DNA of 64,000 bases from Paenibacillus lutimineralis (GCF_003991425.1 NZ_CP034346.1:533501-597500), one strand, 5' to 3'; shown: positions 51,621-61,694, counted from the first letter of the stretch. Notes: generated by a model from the letters alone, not told the origin. Program-made: numbers and translations.

Positions 51621-52937
51621 GTGAGTTATTTTAAGAACATTAGCAAAATTCAGTATGAAGGCGCAGGTTCCGACAACCCGTTGGCATTCAAACATTATAA
51701 TGAAAATGAAGTTGTGCTCGGCAAAACTATGAAAGAACATCTTCGTTTTGCAGTAGCTTACTGGCATACATTGACGATGAACGGCAGTGATCCATTTGGT
51801 CAAGCGAATATGATTCGTCCATGGGAGACTGTATCCGGTCTTGATCTGGCGAAAGCTCGCGTCGAAGTAAACTTCGAATTCATCGAGAAATTGGGCGCTC
51901 CTTACTTCTGTTTCCATGATGTTGACGTGGCTCCTGAAGGCGCAACGCTGAAAGAGTCTAACGAGAATCTTGACGTAATTGTCGCTAAAATTAAAGAAGG
52001 CATGAATTCCACAGGTGTTAAATTGCTCTGGAACACAGCTAATATGTTCTCCAATCCGCGTTATGTTCATGGTGCTGCTACTACTAACAATGCAGATGTA
52101 TTCGCTTATGCAGCGGCGCAAGTGAAGAAAGGTCTGGAGACTGCGCTTGAGCTGGGCGCTGAGAACTATGTATTCTGGGGCGGCCGCGAAGGCTATGAGT
52201 CCTTACTCAACACGGATATGGGCTTCGAGCTGGATAACCTGGCAAGATTCTTCCAGATGGCTGTTGATTATGCGAAGGAAATCGGATATACCGGTCAATT
52301 CTTAATTGAGCCTAAGCCGAAGGAACCAACCAAGCATCAATATGACTTCGATGCAGCAACAACGATTTCTTTCTTGCAAAAATACGGCTTGGACAAACAC
52401 TTCAAACTGAACCTTGAAGCGAATCACGCTACATTGGCTGGTCACACATTCGAGCATGAACTGCGCGTAGCTCGCATCAACAATATGCTCGGTTCGATCG
52501 ATGCGAACCAAGGCGACATGCTGCTCGGCTGGGATACTGACGAGTTCCCTACAGATTTGTATGCTGTAACGCTCGCTATGTATGAAATCTTGGAAAATGG
52601 CGGTATTGGCTCCGGCGGCGTGAACTTCGACGCGAAGGTAAGACGTACTTCCTTCGAGCCTGAAGATTTGTTCTATGCGCACATCGCTGGTATGGATACC
52701 TTTGCTAAAGGCTTGAAAGTTGCTGGCAAAATGATTGACGACAAATTCTTCGAGAACCTGCTGGCTGATCGTTATGCAAGCTTCAAGACAGGCATCGGTG
52801 CCGATATCGTATCCGGCAAAGCAAACTTCAAGACATTAGAAGCTTATGCTCTTGAGCACAGCCACATCGTGAACAAATCGAACCATCTGGAGCTGTTGAA
52901 GGCTCGTCTGAACGAATATATTTTTGGAACCAAATAA
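51621..52937 (+). CDS. xylA: Xylose isomerase
   Basis: A 438-residue class II xylose isomerase converting D-xylose to D-xylulose. Conserved stretches are [15 protein letters not shown] (catalytic His-Asp), [33 protein letters not shown] (metal Glu, Lys), [17 protein letters not shown] (metal Glu, His) and [17 protein letters not shown] (metal Asp residues). It has the N-terminal extension typical of class II. GGGAGG lies 8-9 bp before the GTG start. xylB follows after 125 bp. Confidence 0.97.
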   Translation: MSYFKNISKIQYEGAGSDNPLAFKHYNENEVVLGKTMKEHLRFAVAYWHTLTMNGSDPFGQANMIRPWETVSGLDLAKARVEVNFEFIEKLGAPYFCFHDVDVAPEGATLKESNENLDVIVAKIKEGMNSTGVKLLWNTANMFSNPRYVHGAATTNNADVFAYAAAQVKKGLETALELGAENYVFWGGREGYESLLNTDMGFELDNLARFFQMAVDYAKEIGYTGQFLIEPKPKEPTKHQYDFDAATTISFLQKYGLDKHFKLNLEANHATLAGHTFEHELRVARINNMLGSIDANQGDMLLGWDTDEFPTDLYAVTLAMYEILENGGIGSGGVNFDAKVRRTSFEPEDLFYAHIAGMDTFAKGLKVAGKMIDDKFFENLLADRYASFKTGIGADIVSGKANFKTLEAYALEHSHIVNKSNHLELLKARLNEYIFGTK

Positions 52938-52969
52938 TAGCCGCTGACTAAACATGGTCAGTCGGGTGA

Positions 52970-53010
52970 AATAGATGATGAAGGGGCGCTGGTCGTCCCT
53001 TCTTTGTTAA
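52970..53010 (+). other. Possible attenuator hairpin between xylA and xylB
   Basis: Short stem AAGGGG / TCCCTT with a 9-base loop followed by CTTTGTTAAT in the 125-bp gap. It might reduce xylB relative to xylA expression. Confidence 0.35.
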
Positions 53011-53062
53011 TAGTCCGGTTTTAATAGTTAGAACCCTAGAAGATTGAAGGGAGAAATATGAG

Positions 53063-54559
53063 ATGAAGTACGTAATCGGTGTCGATCTTGGCACGAGCTC
53101 CGTTAAGACCTTGCTGGTGGATCTGCAGGGTGAGATCAAAGGCGAAGCAACCGCTTCTTATCCGCTTATTCACGAACGTCCTGGCTACAGCGAGCAGAAT
53201 CCAGAAGAATGGGTGAATGGAACGATCGCCAGTCTGCAGCAATTGCTGCGGGAATCCGGTATATCTCCAGAGGATATTGAAGGAATATCCTTCTCCGGGC
53301 AAATGCACGGTCTTGTGCTGCTCGATGAACAGAACAACGTGCTGCGCAACGCGATTCTATGGAATGATACGCGCACGACGAAGGAATGCCGTGAGATTGA
53401 GCAGAAGCTCGGCGATGGATTGTTGAAGATTACCCGCAATGCGGCATTGGAAGGCTTCACGCTTCCGAAGGTTCTGTGGGTGCAGAAGCATGAGCCAGAA
53501 CTGTTCGCAAGAGCGGCCCGCTTTGTGCTGCCGAAGGATTATTTGCGCTACCGTATGACGGGGCATATACAAATGGAAATTTCCGATGCAGCAGGAACAT
53601 TGATGCTTAACGTTCCTGAAGGCAAATGGAGTGAAGAAATTGTTCAGGCATTCGGTTTGCCGGAGGGATTCTGTCCGCCGATCGTTGGCAGCTCGGAGGA
53701 TACAGGAACGATTCTGCCTGAGTTCGCCAAGCTGAGCGGCTTGTCCGAGAAGACACGCGTATTTGGCGGTGGAGCCGATAACGCTTGCGGTGCCGTTGGC
53801 GCGGGGATCGTTCGTGAGGGCGATGCGATGTGCAGCATTGGCACCTCTGGTGTTGTACTGACCTATGAAGAAGACAAGAACAAGGATTTTGCTGGTAAAG
53901 TGCATTTCTTCAATCATGCGCATCCGGGCGCTTTCTATGCTATGGGCGTTACGCTGGCTGCAGGTTACTCTTTAAGCTGGTTCAAGGATTCACTTGCACC
54001 GGAGCTTAGCTTCGATGAGATGCTGAAGCCGGTTGCTGATCTGCCGCCGGGTGCGGACGGCCTGTTGTTCACGCCTTATCTGGTTGGTGAGCGCACACCA
54101 CATGCCGATAGCGCGATTCGGGCCAGCTTCATCGGCCTGTCCGGTACGCATCGCCGCGAGCATATGGCACGCGCTGTGATGGAAGGCATAACGTTCTCAC
54201 TGGCCGAGTCACTTGAGCTCTTCCGTCAGGCCGGAATCAACACCAGACGGATCATCTCCATCGGCGGTGGAGCGAAGAATCCGGTATGGCTGCAGATGCA
54301 GGCAGATATCTTCAATACACCGGTCGTCTCGCTTAAGAACGAGCAAGGCCCTGCCATGGGCGCCGCGATGATGGCTGCTGTAGGCAGCGGCTGGTTCGAC
54401 AGCCTCAAGGAATGTGCTGACAAGTTTATCGCATACGGTAAGACGTTTGAACCGATTCCTGCAAATGTGGCCGCTTATACTCGCCTCTTCAAGCTGTATC
54501 AGCAAGTTTACTCGGCGACCCGCGAACTGAATCAAGGCTTACAGGAGTTCCGCGGTTAA
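53063..54559 (+). CDS. xylB: Xylulokinase
   Basis: A 498-residue FGGY kinase phosphorylating D-xylulose. The ATP-site start is VIGVDLGTSSVKTLLVD. The substrate region is GISFSGQMHGLVLLD and NDTRTTKECREIE (catalytic Asp in FGGGADNACGAVG). The C-terminal FGGY signature region is RIISIGGGAKNPVWLQMQAD. AAGGGAG lies upstream of ATG. It is followed by a strong terminator, so xylAB is a two-gene operon. Confidence 0.95.
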   Translation: MKYVIGVDLGTSSVKTLLVDLQGEIKGEATASYPLIHERPGYSEQNPEEWVNGTIASLQQLLRESGISPEDIEGISFSGQMHGLVLLDEQNNVLRNAILWNDTRTTKECREIEQKLGDGLLKITRNAALEGFTLPKVLWVQKHEPELFARAARFVLPKDYLRYRMTGHIQMEISDAAGTLMLNVPEGKWSEEIVQAFGLPEGFCPPIVGSSEDTGTILPEFAKLSGLSEKTRVFGGGADNACGAVGAGIVREGDAMCSIGTSGVVLTYEEDKNKDFAGKVHFFNHAHPGAFYAMGVTLAAGYSLSWFKDSLAPELSFDEMLKPVADLPPGADGLLFTPYLVGERTPHADSAIRASFIGLSGTHRREHMARAVMEGITFSLAESLELFRQAGINTRRIISIGGGAKNPVWLQMQADIFNTPVVSLKNEQGPAMGAAMMAAVGSGWFDSLKECADKFIAYGKTFEPIPANVAAYTRLFKLYQQVYSATRELNQGLQEFRG

Positions 54560-54587
54560 TCGGATATTAATCTTATATAATAGTGCA

Positions 54588-54627
54588 GCGCCCGACCTTC
54601 AGTAGACCCTGAAGACGGGCGCTTGTT
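54588..54627 (+). terminator. Terminator of xylAB
   Basis: Stem GCGCCCG / CGGGCGC (54588-54622) with inner CTTCAG / CTGAAG, followed by TTGTTCT. Confidence 0.75.
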
Positions 54628-54704
54628 CTATGTATAGGATAACGGTTATGATAATTCTGCCGGCTTTATCCGGATCGTGGCTTACAGATCGAAGGAGGAC
54701 ATTG

Positions 54705-54743
54705 ATGATTCATGAAGATTTACCGCAAATATTTCAAAGATAA
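54705..54743 (+). other. 12-codon open frame overlapping the YesM start, with the best ribosome binding site
   Basis: ATG 54705 lies 6 bp after AGGAGG and reads 12 codons to TAA, out of frame with the kinase ATG at 54712, which is 13 bp from the same AGGAGG. It could be a translational decoy or a minor leader peptide. Confidence 0.3.
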
Positions 54744-56502
54744 ATTGTTTCTGAAGATCATTTTTCTCTTTTCGATGATTACGATCGTAACCATTATCAT
54801 CTTCTCTTATTTGATGTTCCGCTCCATGTCTGACGCCGCGGTAGAGCGGCAGCTGGGTATCCAGCGTAGCGCAGTGCAGAATATCAATAAATATATCAAC
54901 AACAAATATGAATCTGTGCAGAACATGATGCGTGACACTTATAGGGACGCTGATTTGGCTTTCAACACCTCTTATTTCCTGGAGCATCCGTACAAAGACT
55001 ACGTCGAATTCAGGCTGAATCGCAATGATAGTGGATTGACCAGTGATACCGTGCAGATATTCAGAAATCGGTTCGAGGATGATCCAGACATCGCGACCCT
55101 GATGCTGTACAGTGCTTCTTTACAGCAGTTGTATGTATATAACGATGTTAATTTTAAAATCATCAGTACCAATGCGGCGAGATCTCTCGTTCCCGATGCG
55201 ATGTATGCTGGAGAGAGCTCGAAGGTTTCCACACCTAATGTGTGGGTGAGAAAGACGATTGAGATGCCGGAGTCGCCGATGTTCTCCGTGCGCATACCGA
55301 TCAACAATAACATCACATTGCGCAATATCGGCCAATTAGAGGTATATTTCAACTCAGAAAAAATATGGAACAGTATTGAAAATTACAGGGAGGAAATCAA
55401 GGGACGGATCGTTGTATTATCCGGTAACGGAGACGTCATTTTCGATACGGATGGAAGTTTCTATGGAGACAGATATCCATATGTGGAGCAGATTAACTCG
55501 GTGTACGACAATGATGTGACAGAGGAAGGGGACTCAATCATCAAGCTGACGGACACCCAGGGGGGATATACCGTGCTGAGCCTGATCCCCAAAAATGAAC
55601 TTGCCGGAACCTATCGAGGAGTACGTAATACGATTGTTCTGGTCAGCTCCATCTGTATTCTGTTCGCGATCCTGATATCCTCTCTGTTCATTATGAATTT
55701 CGCCAGACGGACTCACAGCATTATTCAATTTACACGCAAGGTGAAGAACGGAGACTTGAATGCGAGAATTGCGGAGACCAAGGACGATGAGATTGGACAG
55801 ATTGCCAAGAGCTTCAACGAGATGCTGGTCGATCTGAATTTGTATATCGACCGGGTCTATAAAGCGGAGATTAAGCAGAAGCATACCGAGATTGCTGCCC
55901 TTGAAGCAAGGGTAAATCCCCATTTCCTATACAATACGCTCGAAGTCATTCGCATGCGTGCCGTGTCCCAGGGGGCGGCGGATGTAGGGGAGATGATCTA
56001 CAGCCTGTCCATGCTGTTCAAGAACTATGTTCAGCAGAAGCCTCGCTACACCCTGAAGGATGAGCTTGAAGCCTGCCGAATGTATCTCGAGCTGTTCCGA
56101 ATCCGCTACAAAGATAAGTTCTCATACGAGATTATTTGCGATAAACAGCTGATGGGCAGGACTTTGTTGAAAATGTCTTTACAGCCGATTATCGAAAACT
56201 ATATCCTGCATGGGATGCGGACCGATGGAACCGATAATGAGATTGCGATTAAGATTACGAAAATTGATGAATATCTATATGTTGAGATCAAAGATAATGG
56301 GCAGGGTATCCCTCCGGATCGCTTGGGACAAATTAAAGATGCACTCGCGAATTCGGATGAATATTCAGGCTCCTTTGGGCTGCGAAGCATACATGAACGG
56401 CTAAAATTGTTGTACGGAGCCCCGTATGGTGTAGATATCAAGAGTGATCTAGGGAGAGGAACGGTGGTCACCGTATTGTTCCCTGATCTGGGGGAGGATT
56501 GA
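54712..56502 (+). CDS. YesM-type sensor histidine kinase (second system)
   Basis: A 596-residue membrane kinase. First helix about residues 15-37 (IIFLFSMITIVTIIIFSYLM), a large extracellular domain, second helix about 302-325. HAMP follows (FARRTHSIIQFTRKVKNGDL), then the phospho-His in LEARVNPHFLYNTLEVIRM and the ATPase motifs PIIENYILHG, DNGQGIPPDR and GRGTVVTVLFP. It lies 7 bp upstream of the regulator gene. It presumably senses the sugar taken up by the importer encoded downstream. Confidence 0.92.
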   Translation: MKIYRKYFKDKLFLKIIFLFSMITIVTIIIFSYLMFRSMSDAAVERQLGIQRSAVQNINKYINNKYESVQNMMRDTYRDADLAFNTSYFLEHPYKDYVEFRLNRNDSGLTSDTVQIFRNRFEDDPDIATLMLYSASLQQLYVYNDVNFKIISTNAARSLVPDAMYAGESSKVSTPNVWVRKTIEMPESPMFSVRIPINNNITLRNIGQLEVYFNSEKIWNSIENYREEIKGRIVVLSGNGDVIFDTDGSFYGDRYPYVEQINSVYDNDVTEEGDSIIKLTDTQGGYTVLSLIPKNELAGTYRGVRNTIVLVSSICILFAILISSLFIMNFARRTHSIIQFTRKVKNGDLNARIAETKDDEIGQIAKSFNEMLVDLNLYIDRVYKAEIKQKHTEIAALEARVNPHFLYNTLEVIRMRAVSQGAADVGEMIYSLSMLFKNYVQQKPRYTLKDELEACRMYLELFRIRYKDKFSYEIICDKQLMGRTLLKMSLQPIIENYILHGMRTDGTDNEIAIKITKIDEYLYVEIKDNGQGIPPDRLGQIKDALANSDEYSGSFGLRSIHERLKLLYGAPYGVDIKSDLGRGTVVTVLFPDLGED

Positions 56503-56509
56503 ATAGACG

Positions 56510-58033
56510 ATGTACAAGGTGTTCATAGTCGATGATGAGCCATTTATTATTGAAGGCTTATACGATATTGTGGATTGGGCGGAGCTCGATATGGAGATCG
56601 TTGGACAAGCCGGGAATGGACTTGAGGCGTTAGAAGCACTGAAGCATATCCCTGCCGATATACTCGTCACCGACATTTCTATGCCCAAGATGAATGGGCT
56701 TGATCTAATTCGTCAGGCTCGTGAATTGCATCCAGAGCTTAAAGTGATTGTCCTGAGCGGTTTTAACGAGTTTGATTATTTAAAGGAAGGCATGCTGCTC
56801 GGCATCGAGAATTATTTGCTGAAGCCGATTAACCTTGAGGAGTTTAAAGCTACACTGAACACAGTTGCAGAGAAATTGAATGCCTCCAAGACTCCTTTCG
56901 TTGATCTGAGCGAGCAGAGCATATTGATCCTGAAGGACAATATTATGTATCGCTGGATAAGGAATCAGATTAAGCCTCAGGAGTTCCAGGAACGTGCTGA
57001 CCTGCTAGGGATTCATTTAGACAAGCGCTATATCCTGGTATCGCTGCTGCGGTCCAGGGAATTGAGCCAATCGCTGTTCGATGCTGTGCTCCATCAATTG
57101 TGGGGCAAGGAGGGTGTGATTCCTTTCCGCGATGTAGAGGGAAATATTGTACTGGTGTATAACTTCGATGAACTGGAACAAGGCCTGGAGGAAGTGGAAC
57201 TAACGAATCATCAGCTGATGAACGTTCTGCTGTCTTACCGTCCGCTTAGGATGTCGATTGGCAGTACCCAGGAGATGGAGGGAGAGTCCTCCCTGAGCTA
57301 TATTCACGCCAAGAAAGCGCAGGAATACTTCATGATCTATCCGGAGGAGGAGATTCTTCACTATAACCAGTTGAAGGATCATCAGGATAATGCCGAGCGC
57401 AGCATTCCGATGAATTGGAACGATTATTCGAAGCTGATTATGGCGAAGGATAAGGCTGGGCTAATTGCTCGCATAGATGAAGATTTCGGGGTGCTGCAGC
57501 AGATGCAGGGCATATCGCCCAGACTGCTTCAGGAGTTGGCCATGGAATGGATTATTCGCTTCAAGATGCAGCTTGAGGAGATCAGGCATGACGAGGAAGC
57601 CGATCTTTACAAGAATCAGTTCGCGAGAATCCGCACGACGTCATCTATTGAAGAACTGGTTCAAATTATGCATGAGGTCGCAGATATTACGGTCGAATCA
57701 TTAGCCAATGATATGAAAAGTCCGGTCGTTCAACAGGTGCTCCATTATATCGACCAGTCCTACAACGAGGACATTTCACTGAAGACACTTGGGGCCCTGT
57801 ACAATATCCATCCGGTCTATCTTGGTCAGCTATTCCATAAGGAGGTTAATCAGTCCTTCACCGATTACATCAATTGGTATCGGATTGAGAAGGCCAAGGA
57901 GCTGCTGAAGCACAGTCCCATGAAGGTACAAGAAATCGCTCGGGGTGTTGGCTATTGGGAGACCGGGTATTTCTATAAGCAATTCCGTAAATATGTTGGT
58001 ATTTCACCGACTGAATATAAAGGGCTTAGCTAG
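56510..58033 (+). CDS. YesN-type response regulator (receiver + AraC HTH, second system)
   Basis: A 507-residue regulator. Receiver residues 1-120: FIVDDEPFIIEGL, the phospho-Asp in ILVTDISMPKMNGLDL, and Lys in YLLKPINLEEF. The C-terminal AraC-type domain holds LKTLGALYNIHPVYLGQLFH and MKVQEIARGVGYWETGYFYK, ending in GISPTEYKGL. It probably activates the binding-protein/permease operon that follows 155 bp downstream. Confidence 0.92.
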   Translation: MYKVFIVDDEPFIIEGLYDIVDWAELDMEIVGQAGNGLEALEALKHIPADILVTDISMPKMNGLDLIRQARELHPELKVIVLSGFNEFDYLKEGMLLGIENYLLKPINLEEFKATLNTVAEKLNASKTPFVDLSEQSILILKDNIMYRWIRNQIKPQEFQERADLLGIHLDKRYILVSLLRSRELSQSLFDAVLHQLWGKEGVIPFRDVEGNIVLVYNFDELEQGLEEVELTNHQLMNVLLSYRPLRMSIGSTQEMEGESSLSYIHAKKAQEYFMIYPEEEILHYNQLKDHQDNAERSIPMNWNDYSKLIMAKDKAGLIARIDEDFGVLQQMQGISPRLLQELAMEWIIRFKMQLEEIRHDEEADLYKNQFARIRTTSSIEELVQIMHEVADITVESLANDMKSPVVQQVLHYIDQSYNEDISLKTLGALYNIHPVYLGQLFHKEVNQSFTDYINWYRIEKAKELLKHSPMKVQEIARGVGYWETGYFYKQFRKYVGISPTEYKGLS

Positions 58034-58060
58034 CGAATATCGCTGGCAAGCCTTTTTCTT
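58023..58060 (+). terminator. Terminator-like hairpin after the second YesM/YesN pair
   Basis: Outer GGCTT / AAGCC and inner AGCGA / TCGCT stems (58023-58052), then TTTTTC. It begins in the last codons. Confidence 0.6.
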
Positions 58061-58097
58061 TACTTTGTACATGGATTTATTTATTTTCACTTCTATT

Positions 58098-58111
58098 TGA
58101 AAATGCTTTCA
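58098..58111 (+). promoter_or_regulatory. cre-like CcpA site before the sugar importer
   Basis: TGAAAATGCTTTCA, sharing the AAATGCTTTCA core with the xylA site, 78 bp before the binding-protein start codon. Confidence 0.6.
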
Positions 58112-58188
58112 TAATTTAAAGTTAAGGTAGTCCTTGAATATAGAGCAGATAAATAGTCAAGGTTATATCAAAAGGAGGGTATTCAACA

Positions 58189-59667
58189 ATGAGTTCTAAA
58201 AGAAAAAAATTCTCTCTAATGTTGGCCTCGCTGATGGCACTTACACTTCTTGTTAGTGCATGCGGAGGAAAGGCAAGTAATAACGCAGCTGGCGACGGTA
58301 AAGGTGAGAAACCAGTCGAATTGATCTGGTACACAATCGGCACGCCGCAAAAAGATACGGATAAAGTTATGGAAGAAGTCAACAAATATACGAAAGAGAA
58401 GATCAATGTCACTCTCAAGATGAAACAGATTGACTTCGGTGATTACAACCAAAAGATGCAAGTAATGGCTGCATCTGGCGAACCGATGGACATCTTGTTT
58501 ACTAGCTCATGGGCATTTGATTATGTACAAAACGCACGTAAAGGCGCGTTTATGGAGCTTGATGATCTGCTGAAGACTCATGGTCAAGGCATCGTGAATA
58601 CACTTGATCCTGCGTTCCTGGAAGGCTCTAAGGTAGATGGCCATAACTACGGTATTCCAGCTAACAAAGAATTGCCTGCTCAAGAAGTATGGCGCTTCAA
58701 CAAAGAATTGTTAGACAAGTACAACCTGGACATGTCCAGCGTACACTCCTTGGATAGTCTTGAACCTATGTTGAAGACGATCAAAGAAAATGAGTCAAAC
58801 ATCACTCCTTTTGCGATGGATAAGAATTACATGCCTTTGATTCCATATGACTATGTCATTGAGAAATTACCAATGGCAGTTGCAATGGACACGAAGGACT
58901 ATAAAGTAGTTAACGTTCTGGAAAGCCCTGAATTAAAAGCTGCTCTGAAAACGATGAACAAGTACTACAAAGCAGGTTATATTTCAGCGGAAGCGGCTAC
59001 GACAACATCTACTGATGATCTGATGAAATCCGGTAAATGGTTCATGGACCGTGCTAGCACACAGCCTTATGCTGATAACCTCTGGTCCGCAAGTTATGGA
59101 TACCCTGTAGTATCTACACCAGCTGGTGAGCCTTACATCTATAACTGGTCGGTAATGGGCTCCATGCAAGCGATCTCTGCTAACTCGAAATACCCTGAGA
59201 AAGCTATGGAGTTCTTGAACCTTCTGAACACAGATCCAGTACTTCGTAATATGGTTGACTCCGGTATCGAAGGGGTTCATTACGAAAAAGTTGGCGACAA
59301 CGTTATGAAGAACTTGGATGCATCCAAGAATTATGATATGCCTACCTTCTCTCTTGGTAACGTCATGATTACTTACTTGAACGAAGGTGACCCTGCTGAC
59401 AAGTGGGAAGAATTCAAGAAATTTAACGATTCTGGTATTCAAGCTCCATTGCTCGGATTCAACTTCGATACTTCGAAGGTAACAACTGAACTGGCTGCAG
59501 TTCAAAACGTGAAGGAAGAATACTGGTCTGCATTGATGACAGGTACGGTTGATCCGGATCAATACCTTCCGAAAGCAATCGAGAAGTTCAAAGCCGCAGG
59601 CCTTGATAAAATCATCGCTGAAGCTCAAAAACAAATCGATGAGTGGAGAGCAAGTACTGGTAAGTAA
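58189..59667 (+). CDS. Sugar ABC transporter substrate-binding lipoprotein (second system)
   Basis: A 492-residue lipoprotein. Signal peptide with lipobox LLVSAC (Cys about residue 25), then GGKASNNA. The mature part has the family-1 solute-binding pattern (ELIWYTIGTPQKDTDKVMEE, MDILFTSSWAFDYVQNARKG, ALKTMNKYYKAGYISAEAAT) and the DUF3502-type C-terminus common in Paenibacillus (GFNFDTSKVTTELAAVQNV, LPKAIEKFKAAGLDKIIAEA). AAAGGAGGG lies upstream of ATG. It is likely the first gene of the importer operon; a terminator hairpin follows it. Confidence 0.88.
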   Translation: MSSKRKKFSLMLASLMALTLLVSACGGKASNNAAGDGKGEKPVELIWYTIGTPQKDTDKVMEEVNKYTKEKINVTLKMKQIDFGDYNQKMQVMAASGEPMDILFTSSWAFDYVQNARKGAFMELDDLLKTHGQGIVNTLDPAFLEGSKVDGHNYGIPANKELPAQEVWRFNKELLDKYNLDMSSVHSLDSLEPMLKTIKENESNITPFAMDKNYMPLIPYDYVIEKLPMAVAMDTKDYKVVNVLESPELKAALKTMNKYYKAGYISAEAATTTSTDDLMKSGKWFMDRASTQPYADNLWSASYGYPVVSTPAGEPYIYNWSVMGSMQAISANSKYPEKAMEFLNLLNTDPVLRNMVDSGIEGVHYEKVGDNVMKNLDASKNYDMPTFSLGNVMITYLNEGDPADKWEEFKKFNDSGIQAPLLGFNFDTSKVTTELAAVQNVKEEYWSALMTGTVDPDQYLPKAIEKFKAAGLDKIIAEAQKQIDEWRASTGK

Positions 59668-59684
59668 TATCTAGAATATGAAGA

Positions 59685-59725
59685 AGATCGGGCGGGTGAA
59701 TTGCCTACTGCCCGATCTTTTTTTC
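59685..59725 (+). terminator. Strong terminator between the binding-protein and permease genes
   Basis: Perfect 9-bp stem AGATCGGGC / GCCCGATCT, then TTTTTTTC. It would leave most transcripts ending after the binding protein, giving it excess over the permeases. Confidence 0.85.
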
Positions 59726-59815
59726 ATTCGTACGTACGGCCGTCTTGAACAATTGTCTAAGGCCGACTATCTATCAACAGTCATTTTATTTCATTACATT
59801 CAGGAGGGGTAAAAC

Positions 59816-60754
59816 GTGAAAAGGGTCGGCGAGTTTTTTCAGAATATCTTCAAAAATAGAATGATGCTGCTTATGGTGCTCCCTGGGGCACTCTGGTTCC
59901 TTTTCTTCTCATACCTACCGATGCTCGGTACGGTAATTGCATTTAAGGAATACCGCTTCGACCGGGATGGCTTCTGGGCCAGTATCGTTAATAGTAAGTG
60001 GGTTGGATGGCAGAACTTTAAGTTTCTGTTCAGTACGAATGATGCGTACATCATTACAAGAAACACGTTATTGTACAACATCGTATTTATCTTTTTAGGC
60101 TTGATTTTGTCTGTGTTGTTGGCCGTTATTTTGTCGGAAATCACGAACAAGCGGCTCTCAAAAGTATATCAGACCGGGATGTTCCTACCGTATTTTCTAT
60201 CATGGGTCATCGTCGGTTATTTCACATTCAGCTTCCTTAGCTCGGATCGTGGTTTGCTGAACGGAGTGTTCAACTCGTTAGGGATTCCTCCAATTCAGTG
60301 GTATTCAGAATCAAAATATTGGCCGCTAATTCTTGTATTGGTATACCTGTGGAAAGCGGTAGGCTATAACAGCGTTGTGTATTTGGCATCGATTATGGGT
60401 ATCGACAAATCCCTTTATGAAGCAGCAATGATTGACGGAGCTAGCAAAATGCAACAAATTCGTGCGATTACATTGCCGATGTTGAAACCGATCATTACGA
60501 TTATGACTCTGCTGGCGATTGGGAAAATATTCTATGCAGACTTTGGTTTGTTCTATCAAGTACCAAGAGACTCCGGTACATTGTACGGGGTAACGAACGT
60601 TATCGACACTTATGTATATCGTGGACTGAAAACAACAGGTGAAATTGGCATGAGTGCTGCGGCAGGCTTATATCAATCCGTCGTAGGTTTCACACTCGTC
60701 ATGACATCGAACTATATCGTACGCAAATTCGACAAGGATAACGCCTTGTTCTAA
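59816..60754 (+). CDS. Carbohydrate ABC transporter permease (LplB-like, second system)
   Basis: A 312-residue permease starting with GTG 59816, about 6 bp after AGGAGGGG. Six helices are predicted. The family start FKNRMMLLMVLPGALWFLFF and the EAA loop GIDKSLYEAAMIDGASKMQQ are clear. It is followed after 24 bp by the partner permease. Confidence 0.9.
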   Translation: MKRVGEFFQNIFKNRMMLLMVLPGALWFLFFSYLPMLGTVIAFKEYRFDRDGFWASIVNSKWVGWQNFKFLFSTNDAYIITRNTLLYNIVFIFLGLILSVLLAVILSEITNKRLSKVYQTGMFLPYFLSWVIVGYFTFSFLSSDRGLLNGVFNSLGIPPIQWYSESKYWPLILVLVYLWKAVGYNSVVYLASIMGIDKSLYEAAMIDGASKMQQIRAITLPMLKPIITIMTLLAIGKIFYADFGLFYQVPRDSGTLYGVTNVIDTYVYRGLKTTGEIGMSAAAGLYQSVVGFTLVMTSNYIVRKFDKDNALF

Positions 60755-60778
60755 ATATACTGCAAGGGAGTGAGCAGA

Positions 60779-61694
60779 GTGTCTAAAAGAAAGAAAGAAC
60801 GTGATTTTCACAATCTATCGACACCAATGAATATAACTTTTAACCTGATTGCCGGAATTTTTTGCAATTCTTTGCGTGTTCCCTTTTCTATTCGTGGTTA
60901 TCATTTCCTTAACGGATGAGGGAACGCTGGCCAAGAACGGCTATCGGTTAATTCCGGAGAAATGGAGCCTGGGTGCTTACCGCTACATGTTCGACATGGG
61001 CGATACGCTGCTTCGTTCATATGGGGTAACGATCTTAGTCACCGTGGTCGGTACAGTCATAGCCTTATTGTTCATGGCATTCTATGCCTATGCTATCTCC
61101 AGGAAAAGCTTCCGCTACCGTAATTTCTTCTCCTTCTTTGCTTTCTTTACGATGTTGTTCAACGGCGGTCTCGTTCCGACCTACATCATCGTAACGCAAT
61201 TGATGGGACTTAAGGATACGATCTGGGCTCTGATCCTGCCATTGGCCGTGAACGCCTTCTACATTATGATTCTGCGGACGTTCTATGCAACAAGTGTTCC
61301 TGAGGCTATTATAGAATCAGGGAAAATTGACGGCGCGGGCGAGTTCCGCATCTTTATCAAGCTCGTTCTTCCATTGTCCTTACCTGGTCTTGCAACCATC
61401 GGCTTGTTCAGTACCCTCGGTTACTGGAATGATTGGTTCAACGCGTTGCTGTACATCGACAATCCAAATCTAGTACCGCTGCAATCGATGCTGATGCGGA
61501 TTGAGACAAGTATGGCGTTCATTATGCAAAATGCACAGAACAGTTCGCTTAGTCTCGAAGCGATGAGATCAATGCCGCAGGATACTTCACGTATGGCGAT
61601 GGTCGTTATGGCTACGCTACCGATCATCTTTGCGTATCCATTCTTCCAGCGTTATTTCATCCAGGGTCTGACCGTAGGGGCTGTTAAAGAATAG
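60779..61694 (+). pseudogene. Carbohydrate ABC transporter permease (LplC-like) broken by a frameshift in a T6 run
   Basis: Starting at GTG 60779 (AAGGGAGTG upstream) the frame encodes SKRKKERDFHNLSTPMNITF and then goes out of frame at T6 (60858-60863), stopping shortly after. From the same T-run the next frame continues with FAILCVFPFLFVVIISL and a full permease to 61694, including the EAA motif VPEAIIESGKIDGAGEFRIF and the end PIIFAYPFFQRYFIQGLTVG. Removing one T restores a 304-residue permease of normal length. Either the sequence has one surplus T, or the gene is mutated or read through by slippage. A start at TTG 60849 would lack a ribosome binding site and the first helix start. Confidence 0.82.

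Noticed and set aside
51405..52121. 238-residue minus-strand open frame over the xylA start
   Set aside because: Antisense to the certain xylA gene and its operator; no family resemblance.
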